The position numbers and the translations under genes are program-made. Shown one piece after another: positions 23,875-31,565 of a DNA stretch of 37,688 bases. The notes beneath the pieces were generated by a model. That model was not told the DNA's origin. It was given only the letters and a program-made list of their open reading frames with translations, and did not search any database. Position 1 is the stretch's first letter. Each line of letters opens with the position of its first letter. Source of the stretch: Saccharofermentans sp. (GTDB taxonomy: Bacteria > Bacillota > Clostridia > Saccharofermentanales > Saccharofermentanaceae); the NCBI GenBank assembly GCA_024684815.1, contig JAIKWL010000002.1, positions 1 to 37,688 of the forward strand, written 5' to 3'.

Positions 23875-25095
23875 TTAATTATATAAATATTTTTCTTCCA
23901 GAACTTGTCCGATCAATCTTACCGCTTCATCGACACCATTCTCAGTCTTTATCTTTTCGGAAATCGATACTGCATTCTGCTTCTTGACCGCATAAGAACT
24001 GTTCATCTCTTCTATAGCAGCCGTTAAAACAGACTCAGATAGATCCTTTGCATCAATATGCTTTGTTGCAACATCAAGTTTTTCGAGCTGCATTGCAAAG
24101 CTCAGCTGGTCAAGAACATGAGGGACCGGGATCGACGGGATTCCGTATATTAAGGATGAAGCGGAAGTTCCGAACCCACAGTGGTGAATTACAAACTTGC
24201 CATGTCTGAAGAGCCAGCTGTGAGGGACACTACCACAGGCTATCATGGTATCGGGGAGTTCATAATCTGCAAGTGTTTTCCGGAACCCCTGAATGACAGC
24301 CCTCGTGCCTGTTTTCTGAAATGCTTTAACAAACATATCAAGTTTTGCCCTGTCAGCTTCGTCTTCAAAAGACATTGCTCCCAATGCCAGAACAGCAGGG
24401 GCATCTCCGGCATTTATAAAGTTCAACAGTCTCTCATCCGGGATATGATCTTTTTCTTCTTCATACCAGTATCCGGTAATGATATTATTAGATTCCCAGT
24501 ACGGACTTCTCTCAAGCACGAACTTACTGACAGGGATAAGATTAAACTTGTCAGACCTGATCTCATCGCCTGTCTTCATAGGCTTTAAGCCATATTGTCT
24601 GCGGATCTTGTCATATGGTTTATTGATCTGTTTGCCGATCATATTTCCCATGAGTTTGTCAGTAAATTTAACTGGTTTGTTTTTCTCCGGTATCATTTCC
24701 GTTTGAAGAGTAACATCGACTGTCGGAATACCCAGAACGCCTGCTTCAACTGCTCCCATCTTACTGTGGGTTACAACGATAAGGTCCTTTCCTTCGCTGA
24801 GCTTGTACACCTCACCTGAAGAGCCTTGAATTATCTTCATTATGAAATTCATGCATCTGACCATGCTGATCATTGCATTTGGAGACTTTCCTCGTATTAC
24901 CGCAGCCTCTTCCTCTATATTTATATCCGGTCCGACCGGCTCGAAATGTATGCCGTATGACTCGATCAGATTCCTCCAGCAGGGGTGAGATGCTAAAGTC
25001 ACATCATATCCTGCTTTAACAAGCCCTCTCGAAAGATAAATGTACGGCTGGACATCACCTCTGGTGCCCATTGTAAACATTGCGATCTTATTCAT
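23875..25095 (-). CDS. UDP-glycosyltransferase-like enzyme (GT1 family)
   Basis: 406 residues with the two-Rossmann GT-B layout. The N-terminal MGTRGDVQPYIYLSRGL is the acceptor-domain opening of sterol glucosyltransferase and macrolide glycosyltransferase-like proteins; the C-terminal donor signature is FVIHHCGFGTSASSLIYG, PSIPVPHVLDQLSFA. It should transfer a sugar from a UDP- or dTDP-sugar to a lipid, antibiotic or other small molecule. Its ATG overlaps the TetR gene stop by four bases, so the two form one unit; TetR control suggests detoxification by glycosylation of the molecule that the regulator senses. That pairing logic is inference. Confidence 0.88.
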   Translation of the reverse strand: MNKIAMFTMGTRGDVQPYIYLSRGLVKAGYDVTLASHPCWRNLIESYGIHFEPVGPDINIEEEAAVIRGKSPNAMISMVRCMNFIMKIIQGSSGEVYKLSEGKDLIVVTHSKMGAVEAGVLGIPTVDVTLQTEMIPEKNKPVKFTDKLMGNMIGKQINKPYDKIRRQYGLKPMKTGDEIRSDKFNLIPVSKFVLERSPYWESNNIITGYWYEEEKDHIPDERLLNFINAGDAPAVLALGAMSFEDEADRAKLDMFVKAFQKTGTRAVIQGFRKTLADYELPDTMIACGSVPHSWLFRHGKFVIHHCGFGTSASSLIYGIPSIPVPHVLDQLSFAMQLEKLDVATKHIDAKDLSESVLTAAIEEMNSSYAVKKQNAVSISEKIKTENGVDEAVRLIGQVLEEKYLYN

Positions 25096-25694
25096 AGTAT
25101 TTTTCCGTTCATCAGATCATGAACTTCTTTAACATAGGCCTTCTTGCGTTTTTCAGTAAGCTCACCGTTAAGAAGATACTTAAAAGTAAGCATGGTCATA
25201 TACGCATGATACTGTCGAACGATCTGCTCTGCCTGACTTTCAGGAATAGCCCCCTGCGAAGCAAGTCTTTCAAATATTTTCATATAGATGTTATACGGAT
25301 CGGTAAACATCGTCTTTTCATACAAAGCACGAATCTCTTCATTATGGAATTGCTCGATCATCATGAGCCTGATCATAAGATTGCAGAACGGATCGAAAAG
25401 ATAGTTGTCCATCATATACGTATCCATTATTTTCGTGTTTGCTGCATCGCTCTTTTTAGGTTTCTTCAAAGGCGCTTCATCAATCTCGTCAATATGGCTC
25501 AACAGTCCGTCAATATGATCTTTGAATTTGACAACAAGCGAATCAAGAATATCTTCCTTGTTCTTGAAATGATAGTAAAGTGTACTCTCCTTTATTCCTA
25601 CCTCTCCGCATATATCCCTGATCGAAACAGCCTCATATCCTCTTTCGGAGAACATGTGAATGGCAACATCCATTATCTTTTCCTTTGTAGTCAT
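25092..25694 (-). CDS. TetR-family regulator of the glycosyltransferase operon
   Basis: 200 residues. TetR helix-turn-helix at about 4-50 (ICGEVGIKESTLYYHFKNKEDILDSLV), then a helical sensor domain. GAGAGG precedes the ATG. It is first in a two-gene operon with a glycosyltransferase (ATGA overlap) and has two near-perfect palindromes in its own promoter, so autoregulation is very likely. A lysine-rich linker (PLKKPKKSD) lies near residue 80. Confidence 0.92.
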   Translation of the reverse strand: MTTKEKIMDVAIHMFSERGYEAVSIRDICGEVGIKESTLYYHFKNKEDILDSLVVKFKDHIDGLLSHIDEIDEAPLKKPKKSDAANTKIMDTYMMDNYLFDPFCNLMIRLMMIEQFHNEEIRALYEKTMFTDPYNIYMKIFERLASQGAIPESQAEQIVRQYHAYMTMLTFKYLLNGELTEKRKKAYVKEVHDLMNGKIL

Positions 25695-25703
25695 AAGCAG
25701 CCT

Positions 25704-25752
25704 CTCTAACAGTTGTTAGAGGGATTTTATCTAACAGTCGTTAGATTGTCAA
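25704..25752 (-). promoter_or_regulatory. Promoter with two tandem TetR operators
   Basis: On the minus strand TTGACA (25752-25747), 17 bases, TAAAAT (25729-25724). Operator 1 is CTCTAACAGTTGTTAGAG (25704-25721), downstream of the -10; operator 2 is ATCTAACAGTCGTTAGAT (25729-25746), inside the spacer. Each has perfect 7-bp arms around four bases, and their centres are 25 bases apart. Confidence 0.88.
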
Positions 25753-25779
25753 CAGGATATACTATTTACCAGAAGATCA

Positions 25780-26376
25780 TCACCTCTTCTGACCAAAGAG
25801 ATTCTTTCCTGTTTCATATGCTTTTTGAAGGTTCATATCCCAATTCTTTTCACGGAGCTTATTTTCTCGAGAAGTGTTGTCAAACACAATGAAATCAGTT
25901 TCTTTAGCGCGTCCGATCAACCGGTCGCCCAACATGACTTTCTTCATACTATCTAAAAGACCAAACGATTCAAGTCTTTCGACCGGATTGCCCGCAGAAC
26001 AGAGTATTACTGCCTTATCGAGCACTTTCATCGTCTTCTCTCCATAGGCAAATCCGTAAGTCCAAACTCTGTCAAACCAACCAACAAGCATAGCGGGAGC
26101 CTCGGTCCAAAACACCGGATAGATTAAAGCGATAGCATCTGATGAATTGATCTTTTCCTGCTCTGCCAGAACATCACCCGCAACATCAGGCTTATCGCTG
26201 TAATATGCATCTCTCAGATATTCCTGTTCGGTCATCACAGGATCAAAACCCATCTTATAAAGATCAGACATAATATATTCGTTACCTGAATCCGTCACGC
26301 CTTTAATAAAAGCGTCGCGCATATTTCTGGTGAATGAATCGTCTGACGGATGACAATAAACAATAAAGACTTTCAT
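25780..26376 (-). CDS. Flavodoxin-fold NAD(P)H:quinone oxidoreductase-like protein
   Basis: About 198 residues of the Flavodoxin_2 (YwrO/MdaB/quinone reductase) type: the N-terminal FIVYCHPSDDSFTRNM binds the FMN/FAD phosphate, and IALIYPVFWTEAPAMLVGWFDRVW is the family's conserved cofactor/partner loop, followed by GFAYGE. It should use NAD(P)H to reduce quinones or similar electrophiles. I place the start at ATG 26376; a TTG at 26382 is closer to the GAGG site and equally possible. The metallophosphoesterase gene lies 39 bases upstream in the same direction. Confidence 0.87.
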   Translation of the reverse strand: MKVFIVYCHPSDDSFTRNMRDAFIKGVTDSGNEYIMSDLYKMGFDPVMTEQEYLRDAYYSDKPDVAGDVLAEQEKINSSDAIALIYPVFWTEAPAMLVGWFDRVWTYGFAYGEKTMKVLDKAVILCSAGNPVERLESFGLLDSMKKVMLGDRLIGRAKETDFIVFDNTSRENKLREKNWDMNLQKAYETGKNLFGQKR

Positions 26377-26415
26377 TTGCAAATTATCCTCGTATTCTAA
26401 ATGCTCGCTGATCTA

Positions 26416-26997
26416 TCAGCATAAAACATCAGGATCATTATCCATCCATTCACGCTTCTTTTTAAGAAGGCGCAATATCTCTGTCTCGGAAAACGGTCTG
26501 AAATAATTCAGATCGATCCCTACATTTAAGCCGAAAGATTTCCACAGCCCCGTGCCTCTATGGGTATGGCCAAACAGATTAAGGCTCCCTTCTTTATGGT
26601 CTGTCGGACGGTGAATAAGATGAAAAGATTCTCCGCCAAACTCCACATCGCCTTCAGGAAGAAAGTCTGAAAAACCCTTGTCGATAACCGCGGTGCGCAT
26701 TGCTTCAAAATCTCCGGCAAATACATCTGCAAGGATACGCTGCTCGTTATTACCCATGATCAGTATTACTTTCGGCTCTATTCTTCTGACTATTTCAAAA
26801 GCACTTATTTCCGAATGACATTGTGCATTATAGTTGATCCAGTCACCAAGAACATACAGCACATCATCTTTTGATGCCACTGCATTCACATTGTTTACGA
26901 ACGCGTCCTCCATTTCCTTTATGTTTTCAAAAGGACGTGCTTCGCGCTCGATTATCTCTTCTTCTCCAAAATGCAGATCTGCTGTAAAGAAATACAT
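26416..26997 (-). CDS. Calcineurin-like metallophosphoesterase
   Basis: 193 residues with the metallophosphoesterase motifs D-x-H (D7, H9 in ADLHFG), GDW (51-53), GNNE (82-85), H129 and GHTHR (143-147). The usual GNHE has Asn in place of the catalytic His, a substitution seen in a subset of these small phosphoesterases. It should be a cytoplasmic dinuclear-metal hydrolase of a phosphomono- or diester; the substrate cannot be read. Strong ribosome binding site (AAAGGAAGAG). Confidence 0.85.
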   Translation of the reverse strand: MYFFTADLHFGEEEIIEREARPFENIKEMEDAFVNNVNAVASKDDVLYVLGDWINYNAQCHSEISAFEIVRRIEPKVILIMGNNEQRILADVFAGDFEAMRTAVIDKGFSDFLPEGDVEFGGESFHLIHRPTDHKEGSLNLFGHTHRGTGLWKSFGLNVGIDLNYFRPFSETEILRLLKKKREWMDNDPDVLC

Positions 26998-27044
26998 GAC
27001 TCTTCCTTTTTCTGATCAGCCGTTAATAATGACAGGACCTCTTA

Positions 27045-27629
27045 TTACAGATCCAGATGCCAGACGAACTGAACCTCATCCGCTATATCAGGTTCTGAAT
27101 CGTATGCATTCATATCGACCTTTGACAGCATTGCGCCCTGCTTTCTGTAAAACTTACAGGCTGCCACGTTATTGTTCTGACACTCTATGATCATTAATCT
27201 GTATCCGTCTGCTTTTGCTGCTTTAATACCCATATCAAGCATTTGCTGCCCTATTCCTTTATGTTTATATTCATCAGCAACACGGATATCCCACAAAACA
27301 CAGGCGTCAGTTCTTCCGCCAAGCATATCCACACCTTTCGTAGTACCTGCAACCGTCATAGCACCAACGGGAGTATCCCCGTCAAAAGCCATATAGAATC
27401 GCCAAGTGGATATATCGAACATCTTCTCATATTCTGTAGCCCGTTCGTATTTACTCAAGTCTTTCACACAAGGAGTAACAGGCATTTCCTCGAATACAAG
27501 ACCGCCAAGTCCATTATTGATCCTTGCAACACGGTATTCAGATCTGACATCCACATTCATGGAAACCTGATCATATAACGCGAAACAGCTCTTATCCATC
27601 TCCTTGATTTCATACAATTGACTATTCAT
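27045..27629 (-). CDS. GNAT-family N-acetyltransferase
   Basis: 194 residues from ATG at 27629. The acetyl-CoA loop is YKHKGIGQQMLDMG and the C-terminal GNAT strand-helix is NNVAACKFYRKQG. It transfers an acetyl group to an amine of unknown identity. The reading frame is open back to 27746, but that stretch holds a promoter and a perfect palindrome, so the longer form is unlikely. The ATG overlaps the stop of an eight-codon leader frame (27652-27626) that has a much better ribosome binding site. Confidence 0.83.
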   Translation of the reverse strand: MNSQLYEIKEMDKSCFALYDQVSMNVDVRSEYRVARINNGLGGLVFEEMPVTPCVKDLSKYERATEYEKMFDISTWRFYMAFDGDTPVGAMTVAGTTKGVDMLGGRTDACVLWDIRVADEYKHKGIGQQMLDMGIKAAKADGYRLMIIECQNNNVAACKFYRKQGAMLSKVDMNAYDSEPDIADEVQFVWHLDL

Positions 27630-27652
27630 TGTTTCCCACTTTTGATAAACAC
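27626..27652 (-). other. Eight-codon leader frame coupled to the acetyltransferase
   Basis: GGAGAGG (27666-27660) is followed after seven bases by GTG (27652) opening the frame MFIKSGKQ and a TGA that overlaps the acetyltransferase ATG. Ribosomes finishing here could restart on the main gene, whose own site is weak. Confidence 0.4.
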
Positions 27653-27681
27653 CTATTATCCTCTCCAAACACTTACATAAG

Positions 27682-27707
27682 ATTATGACATTATAGCATG
27701 TCATAAT
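27682..27707. promoter_or_regulatory. Perfect 10-bp-arm palindrome over the -10 of the acetyltransferase
   Basis: Arms ATTATGACAT (27682-27691) and ATGTCATAAT (27698-27707) surround six bases. The -10 TATAAT (minus strand, 27695-27690) overlaps the centre and one arm, so a bound protein would block transcription. I do not recognise the regulator; no regulator gene is adjacent. Confidence 0.65.
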
Positions 27708-27776
27708 GATATATTTTTCACGGATATTAATATGCTGTTGTTTCATCCGGACAAACCGGGATTTGTAGTATATAAA

Positions 27777-28325
27777 CTATAGTTGCTTAACCATCAGAAA
27801 TGAATCCGCCGTGCTTCCGTCCTTATATCTCATGCTGTTCGGAAGCTGTCCGTACTTAACAAATCCGAGTGATTCATACAGGTGTATGGCTCCGGTGTTT
27901 TCTGTTACAACTTCCAGCTCAGCCTGAGAGTATCCGGTCTTCCTGGCAACATCCAATATCGTTTCGAGCATCAACCGACCAATACCTCTGCCACAGTATT
28001 CTTTATATAGAGCGATCGCAATATTGCATCTGTGCTTGTATCTCACAGAGGTGCCGACACTCATCAGCGATACGTTTCCAATATGTTTGCCGTTCTCAAA
28101 AGCCAACAAAAGAAGCTCTCTTTCAGAGTCTTCTTTTCTGATTATGATCTCTTTTTCCTGCTCAAGACTTAAAGTGATCTCCTCGGGCTCACATATAAGG
28201 TACGGTGACTCTGCATTAGTCACCTTTAAATATGTTATGAGTGCTTCAGCATCCTGAACTTCAGCACTCCGGAGTTCAATGTCATTACCATTCTTATCTT
28301 TAACTGCTATGCTTTTATACTTCAT
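27777..28325 (-). CDS. GNAT-family N-acetyltransferase (RimI-like)
   Basis: 182 residues. The acetyl-CoA motif is YKEYCGRGIGRLMLETIL and the C-terminal region is LEVVTENTGAIHLYESLGF, very typical of RimJ/RimI-like GNAT enzymes. An antiparallel sheet core precedes (LLLLAFENGKHIGNVSLMSVG). Acceptor unknown; candidates are protein N-termini, amino acids or aminoglycosides. AAAGGAATTAGGATA precedes the ATG. It reads towards the other GNAT gene but a separate promoter lies between. Confidence 0.88.
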   Translation of the reverse strand: MKYKSIAVKDKNGNDIELRSAEVQDAEALITYLKVTNAESPYLICEPEEITLSLEQEKEIIIRKEDSERELLLLAFENGKHIGNVSLMSVGTSVRYKHRCNIAIALYKEYCGRGIGRLMLETILDVARKTGYSQAELEVVTENTGAIHLYESLGFVKYGQLPNSMRYKDGSTADSFLMVKQL

Positions 28326-28358
28326 TATCCTAATTCCTTTCCGGTTATACCGTAAGTT

Positions 28359-28466
28359 CTATCCGTTTGTTTTTACTGCAATAATGCAGCTTTCATAAAA
28401 ACCGTCTCCAGTCGTGCGAGGTCCGCCAGATAACTCATAGCCGTTACTCTTTATGTGAAAAGATTA
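28359..28466 (-). pseudogene. Possible remnant of a coding sequence C-terminus
   Basis: One frame encodes a 35-residue stretch ending in NGYELSGGPRTTGDG, FYESCIIAVKTNG and a stop. It has a protein-like composition but no start codon or ribosome binding site, and stops block it upstream. It may be the tail of a deleted gene. This lies in the gene-free stretch 28326-28740, which otherwise holds the terminator at 28501-28530 and an unrecognised 56-codon frame (28736-28566) that opens right after the zinc-ribbon gene. Confidence 0.25.
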
Positions 28467-28500
28467 ACTGTTATCATAATACATTATGACAGCACAAAAT

Positions 28501-28530
28501 GACCGGGCACAAATAGTAAAGCACCCGGTC
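28501..28530. terminator. Hairpin terminator downstream of the zinc-ribbon gene
   Basis: GACCGGG (28501-28507) pairs with CCCGGTC (28524-28530) around a 16-base loop. Short T-runs follow on both strands, so it may act in either direction; the likely user is the minus-strand gene ending at 28741. Confidence 0.65.
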
Positions 28531-28740
28531 TTTTGTATCCTTAAAATGCGAATAATGTGTCTATTTCAATGGATCTTTTTCGTTTCTAACACTTTCGTGT
28601 TTGGGGATTTCTGTTTATCTGGCGGCGTGATGCAAAATTCCAGATTTCGATCCCCTGCATAAAAAGTGTGGATATCATGAAGCCCGCCATAAGCATGCGC
28701 TGTGTTACCGCTATGTGCAATAAGTGCAATGAGCATATTT

Positions 28741-29820
28741 TCACCCGAGCAGAAAACTGTTCTGGATAATGAAACTATATATAGCCATAACAATGTAGAA
28801 AAGCATCGGGATCGAGAGAATGGCAAGGATCGCTAGCACGATCAGCACGATCTTCGCAGCTGAAACCGGTCTGTCACAAAGGCCTCTGTTGTCATGGCCG
28901 CTCGCCACCACATAATAGATCTTGCCTTTGTATTTGCATGCAGCAAGCCAGATAGGGAACAGAAAATACCTGAACTTAATGTTGCCGTATTCTGTCGAGA
29001 TCTTCAGATCGTTATAGCAGTCTGCACGTTCATTGACACATGCGGCATGCTCGATCTTTTTCCTGATCGTGGGTTTTAACATTTCCCATGCTTCATCCAT
29101 GCCGATCGTGTATTTTTCCGCTGCAAATCCTGCCAAAGCATCAGGTGTATAGGGCAATATCTCATCGGTTCTGAAATTAACGACCTGATTAAGCTTCTTA
29201 TTACTGATAAAGCGTCTGCTTCCGCCTATACAAACATCGTTAATGAGCTTATCGACAATACCGTTACGGTTATACCATTTGGTATCCCTGCGTATTCCGT
29301 CTCCGGTGTTATATTCTGTCGTATATCCGAAATTGCCTTTATACGTCGAAAAAGTATCTGCCGTAAATGTCCAGAAAGGTACATAAACACCTACAAGGTT
29401 ACCAAGCACTTTTCCTTTTCTGAAGCTCTCGGGAGACCAGAACGCGAACTTATTCCATTTGTAGTAATTTTTCTCAACATCTTCCCTGGTCGTCGTAAAA
29501 GGGATTATTCCGCCCGGTGCTATACCGCTGTTCATTTCGCCTGCAGTGAGAATAATGGCAGATCCGCAATAAGGACACATGGCAGACATCTGGTCGGAGT
29601 CATACAGCATTTCCGCACCACATTGCTTACAGGTAACAAGCCTTCGCGTTGTACCCCAGTCAGTTACCGCATCTCTGGCCACGGAATTGAAGTCTTGCTC
29701 ACCCACGACAACCTCTTCCTCAGGTCTGTGAAGAGGCTTCACGGACCCGCAGAAATCACATACAAGGCCATAGGAAGCTACATCATACCTCATCGTACCG
29801 CCGCAATTATTGCATTTCAT
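28741..29820 (-). CDS. Zinc-ribbon membrane protein (TFIIB-type zinc ribbon)
   Basis: 359 residues. Two zinc ribbons open the protein: C3/C6 with C21/C24, and C64/C67 with C82/C85. A large middle domain (about 95-310) rich in aromatic residues follows (YKWNKFAFWSPESFRKGKVL, LVGVYVPFWTFTADTFS), then one or two C-terminal membrane helices (about 323-352). Proteins of this type are common in Clostridia and are often named TFIIB-type zinc ribbon-containing or mis-annotated as helicases; their role is unknown. GGAGG precedes the ATG. Not obviously linked to its neighbours. Confidence 0.85.
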   Translation of the reverse strand: MKCNNCGGTMRYDVASYGLVCDFCGSVKPLHRPEEEVVVGEQDFNSVARDAVTDWGTTRRLVTCKQCGAEMLYDSDQMSAMCPYCGSAIILTAGEMNSGIAPGGIIPFTTTREDVEKNYYKWNKFAFWSPESFRKGKVLGNLVGVYVPFWTFTADTFSTYKGNFGYTTEYNTGDGIRRDTKWYNRNGIVDKLINDVCIGGSRRFISNKKLNQVVNFRTDEILPYTPDALAGFAAEKYTIGMDEAWEMLKPTIRKKIEHAACVNERADCYNDLKISTEYGNIKFRYFLFPIWLAACKYKGKIYYVVASGHDNRGLCDRPVSAAKIVLIVLAILAILSIPMLFYIVMAIYSFIIQNSFLLG

Positions 29821-29890
29821 TATAAATCCTCCTGTTACCCTCAGATTTCCATCCGGCCAAGTATTCCCGGTAATGATCTACAGAATATAA

Positions 29891-30271
29891 TCATATGTAA
29901 TCTACATAATAAGTTGAAGATACTTCGGTTCCTATGCTCTTGCATACAAAAACGATGTCATCATATTCTTCAAAATCTATATTATCCAGCACCTCAGAAG
30001 CCTGATCATATCTTGTCTTTACATAGTCTTCCCACTCGATATTAATTATCTCATAGCCTTCTTTTTCAAGGATCTCCCGTGAATAATAAAGCAGCGGCCG
30101 GTCTTTGTTATATCCGGCACCGGGAAAGATAACAGCGAGTTTCTTTCCGCTGTTATCTTTCAATGCCTGAAAAGAAACATCGTGTTTACAGAAACTCATC
30201 CCCATGACAAGCACAAATGCAAAAATCAAAGTAATTATTCTTCTCATGATAATAGTTTTGTTAACCGGCAT
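29891..30271 (-). CDS. Short alpha/beta-hydrolase-like protein, probably truncated
   Basis: 126 residues. An N-terminal hydrophobic helix (about 10-25) suggests membrane anchoring or secretion. The rest follows the start of an alpha/beta hydrolase: AVIFPGAGYNKDRPLLYYS (oxyanion side) and IVFVCKSIGTEVSS with the nucleophile elbow. It then stops, before the acid and histidine expected about 80-100 residues later. Only about 70 bases separate it from the next gene, so the missing part is not present in another frame. Either a 3' deletion made a pseudogene or the protein lost catalysis. GAGAG lies before the ATG at 30271; a second ATG at 30247 has no site. Confidence 0.6.
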   Translation of the reverse strand: MPVNKTIIMRRIITLIFAFVLVMGMSFCKHDVSFQALKDNSGKKLAVIFPGAGYNKDRPLLYYSREILEKEGYEIINIEWEDYVKTRYDQASEVLDNIDFEEYDDIVFVCKSIGTEVSSTYYVDYI

Positions 30272-30366
30272 TTAAACTCTCAAGCAATAAAACTCAAATA
30301 AAGGGATTATCGTTAACTGTTATGAACCTGACAGTATTATCATCATTAAGTTAATACGAATATCAG

Positions 30367-31536
30367 TTATTCCACATACATGACCGTCTCAAGATCATCA
30401 AAACCATAATGTCTGAATGCGATTCTGTAGTCAGGATGCATCTCGAGAACGAGGTCTGCTAATGTAACAAAGTCTTCGAACTTATGGTAGACGGAAATTG
30501 CCATTCTGGGACGGTTTTCCATGATAATCTTACGGGCACCGAGCAAAGCTTCATACTCCGCACCCTCAATATCCATTTTTATATAAGTAATTCTTTTGCC
30601 CGCAAGCACATCATCTAGTGCAACAGTCTCAATCTCTGTAACACCTTCGAAGTTCCTTTTCTCAGCCTCTTCTCTGCTGATGATACAGGAAGTTTCAAAA
30701 GCATCTGCAGCAAAATATACTTTCTTATTCACATCAGCAGTTCCGTAGGGATAGAGGTCACATTTCCCGAGCGGCTCGAGAAGTTTCCTGCTTCGCTCAT
30801 AATTCTCAGGATCAGCTTCGAAGGAATAGATGTGGTCAAATCCCTTTGTGCCGCACCAGCCTGCAAAGTTGTAACAGGTTGCCCCGTCAAAACAACCGCA
30901 GTCTACAAAGACCTCATTTTCCTTTGCCTCAAAATAATCGAAATACTGTCCCTGGTTATTGCGCCAGTCGAAGATCCCTCCGATGATATTTGTTTCGCTT
31001 ATTCCGATATCATCAATTAGACGCTTTCTGATCTCGTCAGCTACAGGCTTTACCGGATAAGAGACAACAATTGTCATACCATCATAAATCTCTTTATTCT
31101 CAGAAAGCTCTTTATCGGTAATTACCTTGATCCCGGTCTCGGGATCAACAGGTCCTTTGCTCTCGTCCGGATCAATGAACGCATCAACGATCACACCAAA
31201 ACCCTTAAATCTTCCGGCAAGATAATGACCCGCAACACCTGCACCGTAGATCATGCAGTGCGAACCTTTTTGGATCTTCTCAACATAGACCTGCATGTCG
31301 CTGTTCAGGTTCCTGTATTTTGACTCAAGTCCTGTAATATATCCTAAATCTCCCGTGGAAGCGTATAACCTCCTGGCCTCGAAGATCATTTTTGATATCT
31401 CATCGTTAAGATGCGCATATACGCATTCTGCCATCTCCTGAAAACGGGAATCCATATTACCGGATTCCCTCAGTGCTTTCTGCTTTTCAGCGGCCTTATC
31501 TGAACCATATTCAATTCTCTTTTCATATACACTCAT
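30367..31536 (-). CDS. FkbM-family methyltransferase with N-terminal nucleotide-binding-like domain
   Basis: 389 residues from ATG at 31536, supported by GAGGATAAAAGGA; an in-frame GTG 15 bases upstream would overlap that site. A helical N-terminus is followed by a Rossmann-like region (MIYGAGVAGHYLAG, about residues 94-107). The C-terminal FkbM domain has motif I VFVDCGCFDGATCYNFA and the family's KMDIEGAEYEALLGA. FkbM enzymes O-methylate sugars or polyketides using S-adenosylmethionine; this architecture is frequent near cell-surface glycan genes. It follows the S66 peptidase gene by 29 bases and may share its transcript. Confidence 0.88.
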   Translation of the reverse strand: MSVYEKRIEYGSDKAAEKQKALRESGNMDSRFQEMAECVYAHLNDEISKMIFEARRLYASTGDLGYITGLESKYRNLNSDMQVYVEKIQKGSHCMIYGAGVAGHYLAGRFKGFGVIVDAFIDPDESKGPVDPETGIKVITDKELSENKEIYDGMTIVVSYPVKPVADEIRKRLIDDIGISETNIIGGIFDWRNNQGQYFDYFEAKENEVFVDCGCFDGATCYNFAGWCGTKGFDHIYSFEADPENYERSRKLLEPLGKCDLYPYGTADVNKKVYFAADAFETSCIISREEAEKRNFEGVTEIETVALDDVLAGKRITYIKMDIEGAEYEALLGARKIIMENRPRMAISVYHKFEDFVTLADLVLEMHPDYRIAFRHYGFDDLETVMYVE

Positions 31537-31565
31537 TCCTTTTATCCTCACTAGTTACAAACTGA

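Noticed and set aside
27630-27746. Upstream extension of the first GNAT gene
   Set aside because: It would cover a -10 element and a perfect palindrome, and the added residues are unlike GNAT N-termini.
28566-28826. 86-codon frame overlapping the end of the zinc-ribbon gene
   Set aside because: Its first third is antiframe to the real gene; only the part from 28736 could be translated, and that encodes nothing I recognise.
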